Origin: Bacillus sp. MUM 116
GTDB taxonomy: Bacteria; Bacillota; Bacilli; Bacillales; Cytobacillaceae
Assembly (NCBI RefSeq): GCF_001866655.1
Contig: NZ_MLYR01000003.1
Location: 1-64,000 of the forward strand
Reading direction: 5' to 3'
Length of the DNA stretch: 64,000 bases
The position numbers and the translations under genes are program-made. The notes below the pieces were generated by a model. The model saw only the letters and a program-made list of their open reading frames with translations, searched no databases and was not told the origin of the DNA. This document shows positions 1-7,733 of the stretch, in pieces. The stretch's first letter is position 1, and each line of letters begins with the position of its first letter.

Positions 1-179
1 CTGTTAAATTTGGTTGTTGATTTCCGCTTCAGGCGCTACGCTTTCCGTGGGCGGTCCGGGGAGCCTCCTCGTCGCTTCGCTCCTGTGGGGTCTCCCCTGC
101 CCCTTACTCCCACAGCAGTCTTCGCGCCTTCCGCTCCAATCAACAGTGTCAAAAATCAACATTAACCTTTAACATAGCC
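1..179. repeat. Family A terminal-inverted-repeat element, copy A1 (cut by window edge)
   Basis: The right end, read on the minus strand, is GGCTATGTTA, 8 bases, TGTTGATTTT. The left end begins inside the window at the fifth base of the same motif, so about 4 bases lie outside. The interior is a GC-rich palindromic block (about 25-150) nearly identical to the interior of the copy at 3708-3893. No coding capacity is seen, so it is a non-autonomous, MITE-like element. A target duplication cannot be checked because the left flank is missing. Confidence 0.8.
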
Positions 180-265
180 ATTATAAAAAAAGTTTTTATT
201 CTAAAGAGTGCGTGGTATCACACTTTAAACATGATTTTAATAATACATTTTATGGGGGTACCGTT

Positions 266-418
266 ATGAGGGAATTAGTTGGAACTTGTAAGTGCTGCAA
301 TAAAGAAATCTATTGTTTAGATGGCTTTTTTAATGGAATCCATACGGATGATAAAAAGATTTATTGTTTTGAGTGCTATGAAACAGCAAAGAAAAAAGAA
401 GAAAACCCGAAAAGCTAA
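266..418 (+). CDS. Small CxxC-CxxC putative zinc-binding protein (50 aa)
   Basis: This 50-residue protein carries two cysteine pairs, CKCC near residues 8-11 and CFEC near 34-37, spaced like a minimal zinc ribbon, followed by a Lys/Glu-rich tail. I do not recognise a named family. The ATG at 266 was chosen because GGGGG lies about 8 bases upstream; the longer GTG-initiated reading frame from 212 has no ribosome binding site. The gene converges on norB and shares a bidirectional terminator with it. Placement beside the nitric oxide genes is suggestive, but no function follows from sequence alone. Confidence 0.6.
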   Translation: MRELVGTCKCCNKEIYCLDGFFNGIHTDDKKIYCFECYETAKKKEENPKS

Positions 419-433
419 GCTTTACGGGTTTTT
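402..433. terminator. Bidirectional terminator between the small CxxC gene and norB
   Basis: AAAACCCG (402-409) pairs with CGGGTTTT (425-432). An inner AAAGCT/AGCTTT stem extends the hairpin, and there are A/T tracts on both sides, so it can serve both convergent genes. Confidence 0.8.
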
Positions 434-440
434 ACGATCA

Positions 441-2798
441 CTATTCTTCATCAAAGGTTAAATCTTTAACTGGAAGTTTCTCTAATTCTCCATGTGTAGG
501 TTTACGTAAATTGAATAGACACTTGATACAGAATAACACTAATACAAGAACCCCAATTAAGAAAATGGTATCAGGAACTGCACGCCAAGTTAAGATGGTT
601 TGAACAATATCCTTTTGAAGGAACGCATGTGAACGGCTTGCAGCATAGCCATGATCAAAAGCATCTTTAATTTGCATGAACCCTACAGGAAGTAAGGAGA
701 AGAAAACCATTCCCGCTAATCCCACGTTTAAAGCAATACAGCTGAATTTAATCCATTTATCATTCCAGCTTTCAGGCTTTACAATGTTTCGTAATGAATA
801 AAGAAGAACGGCAACTGCAAACATACCGTATACCCCCATCATTGAAGCATGACCATGTGTCGGTGTTAAGAATTGTCCGTGTTCAAAATAGCTTACTGCT
901 GGCAGATTGATTAGGAATCCTAGCACACCTGCACCAACCAAGTTCCAGACTGCAACTGAAATCAAGAACCAGAAAGTACCTTTATAAGGGAATTCTACCC
1001 CGCCTGAACGCATCATTTTATATTGTTCATATGCTTCAAGAATCAATAATGTTAATGGAATAACTTCCATTGCTGAGAATACAGCACCTAGTCCAATCCA
1101 TACTTCTGCAGATCCATTATAGTAATAATGGTGACCAATTCCAATTACACCGCTGCCTAAAAGCAAGATTAATTGGAAATACAATTGTCTAACAGTAGAT
1201 TTTTTCGTTACTAAACCTAATTGAACCATTAAGAAACCAATAACAACAACTGCAAATACTTCAAAAATACCTTCTACCCATAAATGGATGATCCACCAGC
1301 GCCAGTAATCGGCAAAGGTAAAGCTAGTATCCGGATTAATAAACAAAGCAAAGATATAGAAAGCTGGTACAGCAATGGCAGAATAGAATAATAAGTGAAT
1401 CAAACCGCCTTTATCAGACTCTTTTTTCAACCCTGTTTTTATCCCCCGGAAAACAATAAACAGCCAGATTAGCATGCCGACGATTAGAATAACTTGCCAT
1501 AAACGTCCTAACTCTAGATATTCCCATCCCTGATGACCTAATAAGAACCATTCATTTCCAAGATAGCCGTTGGCACCAAGCCACTCGCCTACCATACTGC
1601 CGCCAACTAGAACTACTAAGGCCCAGAATAAAATATCAACCAATAAACCTTGTTTCTTCGGTTCGTAGCCGCCCACAAGCGGTGCTACATAAATCCCCAT
1701 TCCTAACCATGCGGTTGCAATCCAGAAAATCGCAAGCTGCAAGTGATAACCTTTTGTAATATTGAATGGAAGAATATCGTGAATCCATTTGATTCCAAAG
1801 AAGCTGCTCGGCTCGATATAATAGTGGGCAAGCAATGCCCCAAACATACATTGTACAAAGAATAGTATGGATACGATAACGAAATATTTACCTGATTTAA
1901 CCTGCGAACTTGTTACCGGTATTTTTCGTAAATCGATTCTTGGGAAGTTTCCTTCTTTATATGCCTCTTGCATTCCAAATTGATATCGATAGAACACAAA
2001 AAGAATAACTCCTACCATCAGAACAAAAATCGTTACACTTGCACCGCTCCACCAAATAGCCGAGAAGGATAAATGGTTTCCTGCATCTTGATAGTAAGGC
2101 CAGTTGTTTGTATAGGTAATTTTGTCTCCAGGACGTACTGTACTAGAAAGCCATGCTGTCCAAAAGAAGAAATCGGAAATCTGTTTGATTTGATCGCCAT
2201 TCGCTACATAGGCACGGTCATTTTTCGGCAAATCTGAGTCTTTAATAAGGTTTGCTTTTAATCCCCAGCCGTCACCTTTTGTAAATACATCATTATAATA
2301 TGTTCTTACTTTTTCAAGTCCAAAAACTTGTGCATCTGTTAGTTTTAATGTTTCTTTGCTGCTGTCATAACGGTTTTTACGCATTTCTTTAATGACATTA
2401 TTTTTAATAGCTGACCTTTCATCCGCATTTAAATCAGCAAACTTTTTACCATATTGTTCATTTGCTTTATAATCTTGCATTCCCTCAGTATAAATCTTTA
2501 ATGCTTCAGCCGTATAATCCGGTCCCATATAGGAACCGTGTCCCAATACTGTACCATAATCCATTAAACCGTATTTTTGCCAAACTGCCTGCCCGCCCAT
2601 TATAGAAGCTTTTGTAAAAAGAACTTCACCATTTTGATTTGTTACTTCTAACGGCCTTGGCGCTTGTTCTTTAAAGATCCAATAGCCGCCGCAAAGTAAA
2701 ACGGTGAAGCTTATTAAAATGGTTGCAATTAAAATGGATTTTAACAGCCCATTTTTATTTGCTTTTACTTTTGTAGGTGTTTCCCGCTGTATTTCCAT
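441..2798 (-). CDS. norB: Quinol-dependent nitric oxide reductase (qNOR), single subunit
   Basis: Reduces 2 NO to N2O with electrons from menaquinol in the cytoplasmic membrane. The 785-residue protein has the qNOR layout: a TM anchor (about 20-42), an extracytoplasmic cytochrome-c-like domain lacking a CxxCH haem motif (about 45-245), then a heme-copper-oxidase-like core. Likely ligands are H352, H505, the H556-H557 pair and H648/H650; E509 and E513 sit beside H505 as expected for NORs. Length is typical of the fused single-subunit enzyme. It is transcribed away from the broken Crp/Fnr gene and preceded by an FNR-type promoter. It serves denitrification or NO detoxification; no nitrite reductase gene is in the window. 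Confidence 0.95.
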   Translation of the reverse strand: MEIQRETPTKVKANKNGLLKSILIATILISFTVLLCGGYWIFKEQAPRPLEVTNQNGEVLFTKASIMGGQAVWQKYGLMDYGTVLGHGSYMGPDYTAEALKIYTEGMQDYKANEQYGKKFADLNADERSAIKNNVIKEMRKNRYDSSKETLKLTDAQVFGLEKVRTYYNDVFTKGDGWGLKANLIKDSDLPKNDRAYVANGDQIKQISDFFFWTAWLSSTVRPGDKITYTNNWPYYQDAGNHLSFSAIWWSGASVTIFVLMVGVILFVFYRYQFGMQEAYKEGNFPRIDLRKIPVTSSQVKSGKYFVIVSILFFVQCMFGALLAHYYIEPSSFFGIKWIHDILPFNITKGYHLQLAIFWIATAWLGMGIYVAPLVGGYEPKKQGLLVDILFWALVVLVGGSMVGEWLGANGYLGNEWFLLGHQGWEYLELGRLWQVILIVGMLIWLFIVFRGIKTGLKKESDKGGLIHLLFYSAIAVPAFYIFALFINPDTSFTFADYWRWWIIHLWVEGIFEVFAVVVIGFLMVQLGLVTKKSTVRQLYFQLILLLGSGVIGIGHHYYYNGSAEVWIGLGAVFSAMEVIPLTLLILEAYEQYKMMRSGGVEFPYKGTFWFLISVAVWNLVGAGVLGFLINLPAVSYFEHGQFLTPTHGHASMMGVYGMFAVAVLLYSLRNIVKPESWNDKWIKFSCIALNVGLAGMVFFSLLPVGFMQIKDAFDHGYAASRSHAFLQKDIVQTILTWRAVPDTIFLIGVLVLVLFCIKCLFNLRKPTHGELEKLPVKDLTFDEE

Positions 2799-2834
2799 TC
2801 TTTCTCATCCTTCCTTAATTCATTTACAAATCGA

Positions 2835-2877
2835 ATTGTAACGGTTTATTAAAAAGCAAAAAGTGAAACAAATCACA
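2835..2877 (-). promoter_or_regulatory. FNR/CRP-type operator and promoter of norB
   Basis: The palindrome AGTGA-N6-TCACA occupies 2862-2877 (9 of 10 matches to TGTGA-N6-TCACA). A -10 hexamer TACAAT lies at 2835-2840 on the minus strand. A start about 7 bases downstream (near 2828) puts the box centre at -41.5, the class II activator spacing. The -35 region is covered by the box, as expected for an activator-dependent promoter. Confidence 0.75.
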
Positions 2878-2950
2878 CACTTGATGTTATTACTCATCAT
2901 TCCGTGTTGTTTTCACAAAGTTGACACATTGAGAATTATTTTCATTGATG

Positions 2951-2993
2951 TATGATGGAGGTCACATATTTGTTGCGTAAGCATTGTTAAAAT
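2951..2993 (+). promoter_or_regulatory. FNR/CRP-type operator and promoter of the broken regulator gene
   Basis: TATGA-N6-TCACA lies at 2951-2966 (9 of 10 matches). A -10 TAAAAT lies at 2988-2993, giving a start near 3000 and again a box centred at -41.5. The downstream leader has an AAGGTG ribosome binding site before the ATG at 3031. The promoter looks intact although the gene is not, so it may now transcribe the DUF2249 genes downstream. Confidence 0.65.
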
Positions 2994-3030
2994 GGTGCCA
3001 TAACGAATTACTAATACGAAGGTGATGTTA

Positions 3031-3412
3031 ATGAAGCAAGAGGACATTATAAAAGCGACTTTCGGTTGTCCCTATCTTTAACGAATTGACAGCTATGGAG
3101 CTTACACCTTTTATTGAGATTGCCCAGACTCGTTTTTTTAGCATAAAATGTATGTTTTTATGCAGGACGATCCGATGGACCGGGTTTTCTTTATCCATGG
3201 TGGCAAAGTAAAAATTTATAAAACGCTTTTTCAGGAAAAGAACAAATTGTCTCTGTCCTGGAACACGGAGAAATACCAATATGATTGGCACCTCCAGAGA
3301 AACGGTTAGCCGGACCATTAATCAATTTTTAAAAAAAGAATTCATCTTTCTTGATGATGATGGCTACTATTTCATCGGCCGGGAATCGTTAAAGCAAGAA
3401 CTATTCTATTAG
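3031..3412 (+). pseudogene. Decayed Crp/Fnr-family regulator (frameshifts plus internal deletion)
   Basis: Fragments of a Crp/Fnr protein appear in successive frames. They are an N-terminal piece starting MKQED, then NELTAMELTPF, then a cyclic-nucleotide-fold segment with VFFIHGGKVKIYK, then KEQIVSVLEHGEI, and a C-terminal helix-turn-helix with GTSRETVSRT ending LKQELFY. They align in order with the intact protein encoded at 15144-15842. The frame changes at least three times, and about 100 residues (the end of the effector domain and the dimer helix) are missing between HGEI and MIGTS. A ribosome binding site and an FNR-type promoter remain upstream. It is a recently dead paralogue that probably once controlled the nitric oxide genes on both sides. 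Confidence 0.85.
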
Positions 3413-3477
3413 TTACGAACTTCCGTGAGTTTCCACTATATATATTAAAAATGAATTGAAAAAGGAGTTGTTATGTT

Positions 3478-3708
3478 ATGGAACCAAGAGTGGTTGAACT
3501 GGATGTACGTGAGGATTTAAAAAACAAACTGGAGCCATTTCAAAAAATAATGGGGGCAATTAAAGATTTAAAAGAAAGTGACATTTTCATTCTCCGTGCA
3601 CCCTTTAAACCCGTTCCATTAATTGCCGTTTTAAAAACAAGAGGCTTTACCCATGAAGCAGAGGAAATTGCAAAAGATCACTGGAAGGTTACCTTTATTA
3701 AAAAATAG
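3478..3708 (+). CDS. DUF2249 domain protein, copy 1
   Basis: A 76-residue soluble protein consisting of one DUF2249 domain, a TusA-like small alpha/beta fold often found near denitrification and hemerythrin genes. The motif VVELDVRE opens the domain and the segment APFKPVPLIAVLKTRGF carries the usual loop. No cysteine is present, so TusA-type sulfur transfer is unlikely. AAAGGAG precedes the ATG by about 10 bases. The final base of its TAG stop codon is the first base of a family A element. It is the first gene of a probable four-gene operon with the second DUF2249 gene, the membrane protein and the DUF59 gene. Biochemical role unknown. Confidence 0.8.
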   Translation: MEPRVVELDVREDLKNKLEPFQKIMGAIKDLKESDIFILRAPFKPVPLIAVLKTRGFTHEAEEIAKDHWKVTFIKK

Positions 3709-3893
3709 GCTGTGTTAAACTTGTCTGTTGATTTTCGCTCCAGGCACTTCGCGCACCTTAGGGCGGTCCGGGGAGCCTCCTCGTCGCCTACGCTCCTGTG
3801 GGGTCTCCCCTGCCCCGTACTCCCGCAGGAGTCTTCGTGCCTTCCGCCCTAATCAACAGGGTTAAAAAATCAACAATGTCCTTTAACACAGAC
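3708..3893. repeat. Family A terminal-inverted-repeat element, copy A2
   Basis: 186 bp with ends GGCTGTGTTA-N8-TGTTGATTTT on the left and GTCTGTGTTA-N8-TGTTGATTTT (read on minus) on the right. The GC-rich palindromic interior matches copy A1. It is flanked by the 7-bp direct repeat AAAAATA (3701-3707 and 3894-3900), consistent with target duplication. Removing the element and one repeat restores a TAA stop followed directly by the AAAGGTG ribosome binding site of the next gene. Confidence 0.85.
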
Positions 3894-3916
3894 AAAAATA
3901 AAGAAAGGTGAATGAC

Positions 3917-4123
3917 ATGATTCTAGATAATCGCGGTTTAGAACCGCCACAACCAATGATGAGAACACTCGCTGCTTTAGAAACACTTGGTGAAAATGAT
4001 GTTTTAACCATCATCAACGATAGGCGACCGATGTTCCTCTATGAGCAACTGCAAGAATTAGGATATAAGCAGCGAACAGAACAACAAGACGACGGAAGTT
4101 TTAAAATTGAAATCTTCCGATAA
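3917..4123 (+). CDS. DUF2249 domain protein, copy 2
   Basis: A 68-residue single-domain DUF2249 protein. It begins MILDNRGLEPPQPM, where the LDNRGLEPPQPM segment is typical of the family, and ends in a short beta-strand tail. ATG at 3917 is favoured by AAAGGTG six bases upstream; the upstream in-frame GTG at 3908 overlaps that site. It is divergent from the copy 1 protein, so the pair is an old duplication or two specialised members. The membrane protein gene follows after 13 bases, indicating one operon. Function is unknown; a role in maturation or electron supply for NO reduction is inferred from context only. Confidence 0.8.
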   Translation: MILDNRGLEPPQPMMRTLAALETLGENDVLTIINDRRPMFLYEQLQELGYKQRTEQQDDGSFKIEIFR

Positions 4124-4136
4124 GAAGGTGTAACTT

Positions 4137-5381
4137 ATGCTTCCACAAAATATGGGGAGTGAGACCAATATTAAACTTCCCTTTTCATTTATATTCTTTA
4201 GTTTAATTGCCTTGATCCTATCACAAATTGTTCTTTTATTTAATGGAGATTTGCTAACTGGGGGCAGCTTTAGAATTCCTGCCATTTGGTCGGCTGCTCA
4301 TATGCTCGTTTTAGGTTGGGCGTTAATGGTGGTGATGGGGGCAATGTATCAGCTAGTACCTGTTGCATTCTTAACAAAAATCTGGAATGAGAAATTTGGA
4401 TTCTTACAGTTTTTTGTTACAGCTGCAGGCATTATGGGCTTTACCAGCTCACTCTATTCATCGCCTCAGAATGCAATCATTCCTGGAGCCCTTACCTTAA
4501 TTGGTATCTTAATGTTTTTATTCCAAATGATAATGACTTTAAAAAAACAATCTAAACCAAACATCTTAACCGTATTTATCGGCACAGCACTGTTTTGTTT
4601 ATTTATCACTATTCTCATGGGTATTACATTAATTTATTGTTTAAAAACCGGAAATGGCGCACAATTCTACCAGGCCATTTTTAAAAGCCATTTGTTAATG
4701 GGGGTCACAGGCTGGTTTACCCTTTTGGTTTTTGGTTTTTCCTATAAAATGGTCCCAATGTTTTCTTTATCTCATGGATTTCCAATGGTTCAGGCAAGAT
4801 ATGTATATGGATTTTATACGGCCGGTCTCGTTGTTACGTTCATCGCTTTTTTTACTGGTAACAGTCTTCTTGTGAAACTTGGTTTTTTCCTATTACTCGT
4901 GGGCTTTGCCATCTTTAGCTGGCATATCAGAATCATTGTTAAAAAAAGATTGAAGAAAAAATTAGATAAGCCATTCTCATTTGCATTAGCTGCAATCGGT
5001 TTTGGCTATATCATTCATTTAGCTGCCTTCATACTTGTTTGGAGCCAAGTTTTAAACAAGTTTATTGGCCCGCTTATTTATTCCTATATTATGCTCTGGA
5101 TTATCCTAAGTATCGTTGGCTATTTATTTAAAATTGTCCCGTTCCTCTGGTGGACTTTTAAATATAGTAAGGAAATGGGCAAAAAGGCAGTTCCAACTTT
5201 AAAGGAGATGATGAATGAAAAGCTTGTTCCTCCGCTATTTTCTTTTTTCATTCTCGGTGTTTTGATTGTGTTTTCTGCATTAACCTTCAAAATTGCCATT
5301 CTTTTTACGATTGGGCAATTGATTTTATCCATTGCTCTAATCATCATTGCAATCAATATTATAGGCGGATTAAAAAAATAG
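4137..5381 (+). CDS. Multi-pass membrane protein, heme-copper oxidase/NnrS-like
   Basis: A 414-residue protein with about 12 hydrophobic segments. Two internally similar blocks each place a histidine before a G-rich helix and a VP turn: AHMLVLGW (H55) with LVPV, and SHLLMGVTGW (H185) with MVPMF. Further histidines are H213, H263 and H294. Repeated H-x6-G motifs resemble NnrS or truncated subunit I-like proteins that bind haem or metal, but the full catalytic set of a terminal oxidase is not seen. It follows the second DUF2249 gene by 13 bases and precedes the DUF59 gene by 13 bases. NnrS-type proteins protect against NO stress, which fits the neighbourhood. Family assignment is tentative. Confidence 0.65.
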   Translation: MLPQNMGSETNIKLPFSFIFFSLIALILSQIVLLFNGDLLTGGSFRIPAIWSAAHMLVLGWALMVVMGAMYQLVPVAFLTKIWNEKFGFLQFFVTAAGIMGFTSSLYSSPQNAIIPGALTLIGILMFLFQMIMTLKKQSKPNILTVFIGTALFCLFITILMGITLIYCLKTGNGAQFYQAIFKSHLLMGVTGWFTLLVFGFSYKMVPMFSLSHGFPMVQARYVYGFYTAGLVVTFIAFFTGNSLLVKLGFFLLLVGFAIFSWHIRIIVKKRLKKKLDKPFSFALAAIGFGYIIHLAAFILVWSQVLNKFIGPLIYSYIMLWIILSIVGYLFKIVPFLWWTFKYSKEMGKKAVPTLKEMMNEKLVPPLFSFFILGVLIVFSALTFKIAILFTIGQLILSIALIIIAINIIGGLKK

Positions 5382-5394
5382 TGAGGTGTTTATC

Positions 5395-5694
5395 ATGAAT
5401 ATAAAAGAAAAAATTCTTAACGAGTTAAAATTTGTTTATGATCCTGAGCTTAACATTAATGTCGTAGATCTTGGTTTAATTTATGATTTAGACGTTTCAG
5501 ACGAAGGGGATGTCAAGATTATCATGACCTTAACAACGCCGGGATGCCCGCTTCATGACAGTATTACCAGCGGTGTTCGCTATTGTGTGGAAGGGATCGA
5601 GGAAACGAGAAAGATTGATGTAGACCTTGTTTGGACACCGGCTTGGAGTCCGGAAAAAATGACACCCGAAGGCCTTAGATTGTTGGGAAGATAA
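5395..5694 (+). CDS. MIP18 family (DUF59/PaaD/SufT-like) protein
   Basis: A 99-residue DUF59 protein, a family involved in iron-sulfur cluster assembly or transfer. It shows the hallmark DPELNINVVDLGLIYD near the N-terminus and LTTPGCPLHD with the conserved cysteine at about residue 48. The ATG at 5395 was chosen over a GTG at 5386 because GTGAGGTG lies 6-7 bases upstream of the ATG. It ends the NO-associated operon and is followed by a strong terminator. In this setting it may help mature a metal centre of a neighbouring protein, which is inference. Confidence 0.85.
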   Translation: MNIKEKILNELKFVYDPELNINVVDLGLIYDLDVSDEGDVKIIMTLTTPGCPLHDSITSGVRYCVEGIEETRKIDVDLVWTPAWSPEKMTPEGLRLLGR

Positions 5695-5696
5695 TA

Positions 5697-5730
5697 CGAA
5701 AAGGGTCACGGCTATCGTGACCCTTTTCAT
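5697..5730. terminator. Bidirectional terminator after the DUF59 gene
   Basis: An AAAGGGTCACG arm pairs with CGTGACCCTTTT around a short loop, followed by a T tract. It also lies just beyond the stop codon of the convergent helicase gene. Confidence 0.85.
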
Positions 5731-7656
5731 TTACACTTCTTGTGCTTTAACAGGCAAAATCTCTTTAACTTTATCTAAAATATTCGAACATATATCGTTC
5801 TTTAGTAGAATATGAACCATTCCCTGGTCTTTCTCACTTCGAATTAACCTTCCAATTCCCTGACGCAGACGAAGCAGCATATAGGGTAAATCAATTTCTT
5901 CAAATGAATTTTGCACACCATCCCGCTTAGCAATAAAGACAGGATCATTTGGCGGAAACGGTAGCGAAAAAATCATAACATTCTCTAAAGAACGTCCGGG
6001 AATATCAAGCCCTTCCCAAAGGTGGATAGAGCAAAGTATCGAGTTCTCTTCATTTTGGAATTTTGATACAAGTGTGCTGATTTCTTCATCCCCTTCAAAG
6101 TAAATTGGATATGGAAGAGCTTCTGGCAATTGTTCCTTGAGGAAGGCCAGCTCATTTTTATTATTCAAGAGAATGAGTGTGCGGCCCTCTGATTCGATCA
6201 TTTTCTTCGTTAAATATTCCACTTTATCCGCCATTCCATCTTTTTCAAAGCGGGGAAGATGAATCTTCATCAGCTCCTCATAATTAAAAGGAGAAGACAC
6301 TGAAAAAGATAAGAATTCATCAATCCCAAGACTTTTGGCAATATAATTAAATGATTTCTGATTGGATAAGGTAGCGGAAGAGAACACAAATGGAAGTTTT
6401 TGCGAGAATACCTCATCACGCAATACCTCTTCCACCAATTTCGGCATAATCACCAATGTCCGTTCTCCCCTATTTTCTTCAAACCAGGTAATCCCGTTCA
6501 TTTCCTTAAGAAAAAGTGAAAGCGAATAAGTAATTTGCTCGAGATATTCCTCCACTATTTTTAAATCATATTCGTTGATAACAAATAATTCACTTTCAAA
6601 AACAAGCTCTTCTTCAAGCTTTTGCAGTGTATCTAGCAGTTTCCTTCCCTGCTTAATTAAGGTTGGATGTTTTGTAATGATTTGTTTTTCAGAACCGAGT
6701 GATGAATTAGAAAACTTTTCGATTCCATTGAAAAATATATCATTTTCCAATAATGCCTCTTCTATCGTGTAAAGAGTATTTTCCCGAACTTCATTTTCCA
6801 TTAACCTTGTGAGAAGTGACTCAAGCATGGTGTCAGTAAAGCGATAGCTTAGGGCTTTCTGTGCAGCATATTCCAGCAGGTGGCCTTCATCAAATATAAC
6901 GGATGAATATTCTGGTAATAACGGCAGTTGACCCTCACGTTTCCTGGATTCTTTTGTCCAAACATGTTCCATATAAAAATCATGGGAACAAATGATAAGA
7001 TCCATTGCATGACGGTAGTAATCTCTATGCAGCGTCAAGCCGCAGCGGTGACGTTTCTCACAGGAAAAACAATCCTGAACAGCGTCCCAATTGATCTTTT
7101 CCCATGTTTCATCAGGAATGGCCGGATAATCCTTGCGATCACCATACCTTTCAAAAGCCTGCATAGAACTATCTGCATGAATGAATTCAGGTAAATTTTC
7201 ATAAATATCACCCAGTTCATCGGAAAGGTCTATATCTTTTACCTGATCCAGCTTTTTGATACATAGGTATTGGTCCCGTGATTTAGCCAATCGGACATCG
7301 ATATTTAATCCTAAAACGGATTCAAGTTTTGAAATATCTCCTTCTTTTTTCACTAACTGTTCGATCAAGGTTTCATCAGCACATGCGATGATTGCTGGGC
7401 GGTTTGTATAACGGGCATACATTATCGCGTAGAGCAAATAAACAATTGTTTTCCCAGTCCCAACACCCGCTTCAGCAAAAATAATTTTTTTATCCTTAAA
7501 AGCCTTTTCAAGTTGAAAGGCCATATAAATTTGCTCATCCCTTAATTCAAATCCTGAATCAGGAAGAATTTCATAAAATAAGTCCCCAATCCACTCGCTT
7601 AATTTGTCATAAAAGGACTCGGTCTTTGAAACAGTAAATGGAAATCTGCTTTGCAT
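5731..7656 (-). CDS. ypvA: DinG/XPD-type ATP-dependent helicase YpvA
   Basis: A 641-residue superfamily 2 helicase of the DinG/Rad3 group. It has a Walker A in EAGVGTGKT (about 61-69), a DEGH box (about 256-259) and cysteines in YLCIKK and DCFSCEKRHRC (about 131-206) that could hold a 4Fe-4S cluster, the feature that separates XPD-like helicases from cluster-less DinG. The C-terminal SIHLWEGLDIPG and QGIGRLIRS motifs are helicase motifs V and VI. GAGGAGG precedes the ATG. Position next to ypsC matches the B. subtilis order. Expected to unwind damaged or structured DNA; substrate not known. Confidence 0.9.
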   Translation of the reverse strand: MQSRFPFTVSKTESFYDKLSEWIGDLFYEILPDSGFELRDEQIYMAFQLEKAFKDKKIIFAEAGVGTGKTIVYLLYAIMYARYTNRPAIIACADETLIEQLVKKEGDISKLESVLGLNIDVRLAKSRDQYLCIKKLDQVKDIDLSDELGDIYENLPEFIHADSSMQAFERYGDRKDYPAIPDETWEKINWDAVQDCFSCEKRHRCGLTLHRDYYRHAMDLIICSHDFYMEHVWTKESRKREGQLPLLPEYSSVIFDEGHLLEYAAQKALSYRFTDTMLESLLTRLMENEVRENTLYTIEEALLENDIFFNGIEKFSNSSLGSEKQIITKHPTLIKQGRKLLDTLQKLEEELVFESELFVINEYDLKIVEEYLEQITYSLSLFLKEMNGITWFEENRGERTLVIMPKLVEEVLRDEVFSQKLPFVFSSATLSNQKSFNYIAKSLGIDEFLSFSVSSPFNYEELMKIHLPRFEKDGMADKVEYLTKKMIESEGRTLILLNNKNELAFLKEQLPEALPYPIYFEGDEEISTLVSKFQNEENSILCSIHLWEGLDIPGRSLENVMIFSLPFPPNDPVFIAKRDGVQNSFEEIDLPYMLLRLRQGIGRLIRSEKDQGMVHILLKNDICSNILDKVKEILPVKAQEV

Positions 7657-7688
7657 AAGTTCCTCCTCATAAAATACAGCATCCCAAA

Positions 7689-7733
7689 AAGCAGGACATC
7701 TTAACTTTCATTGAAATGTCTAATCCTGCTGCC
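7689..7733 (-). terminator. Probable terminator overlapping the end of ypsC
   Basis: On the minus strand AGCAGG pairs with CCTGCT, with an additional ACAT/ATGT stem and a bulge, followed by TTTTT. The stem includes the last codons of the gene. Confidence 0.5.

Noticed and set aside
207-222. Third FNR-like box AGTGC-N6-TCACA upstream of the small CxxC gene
   Set aside because: Eight of ten matches and a possible -10 TACATT at 244-249, but the implied start near 256 would fall within the ribosome binding site of the gene, so a functional class II promoter is unlikely.
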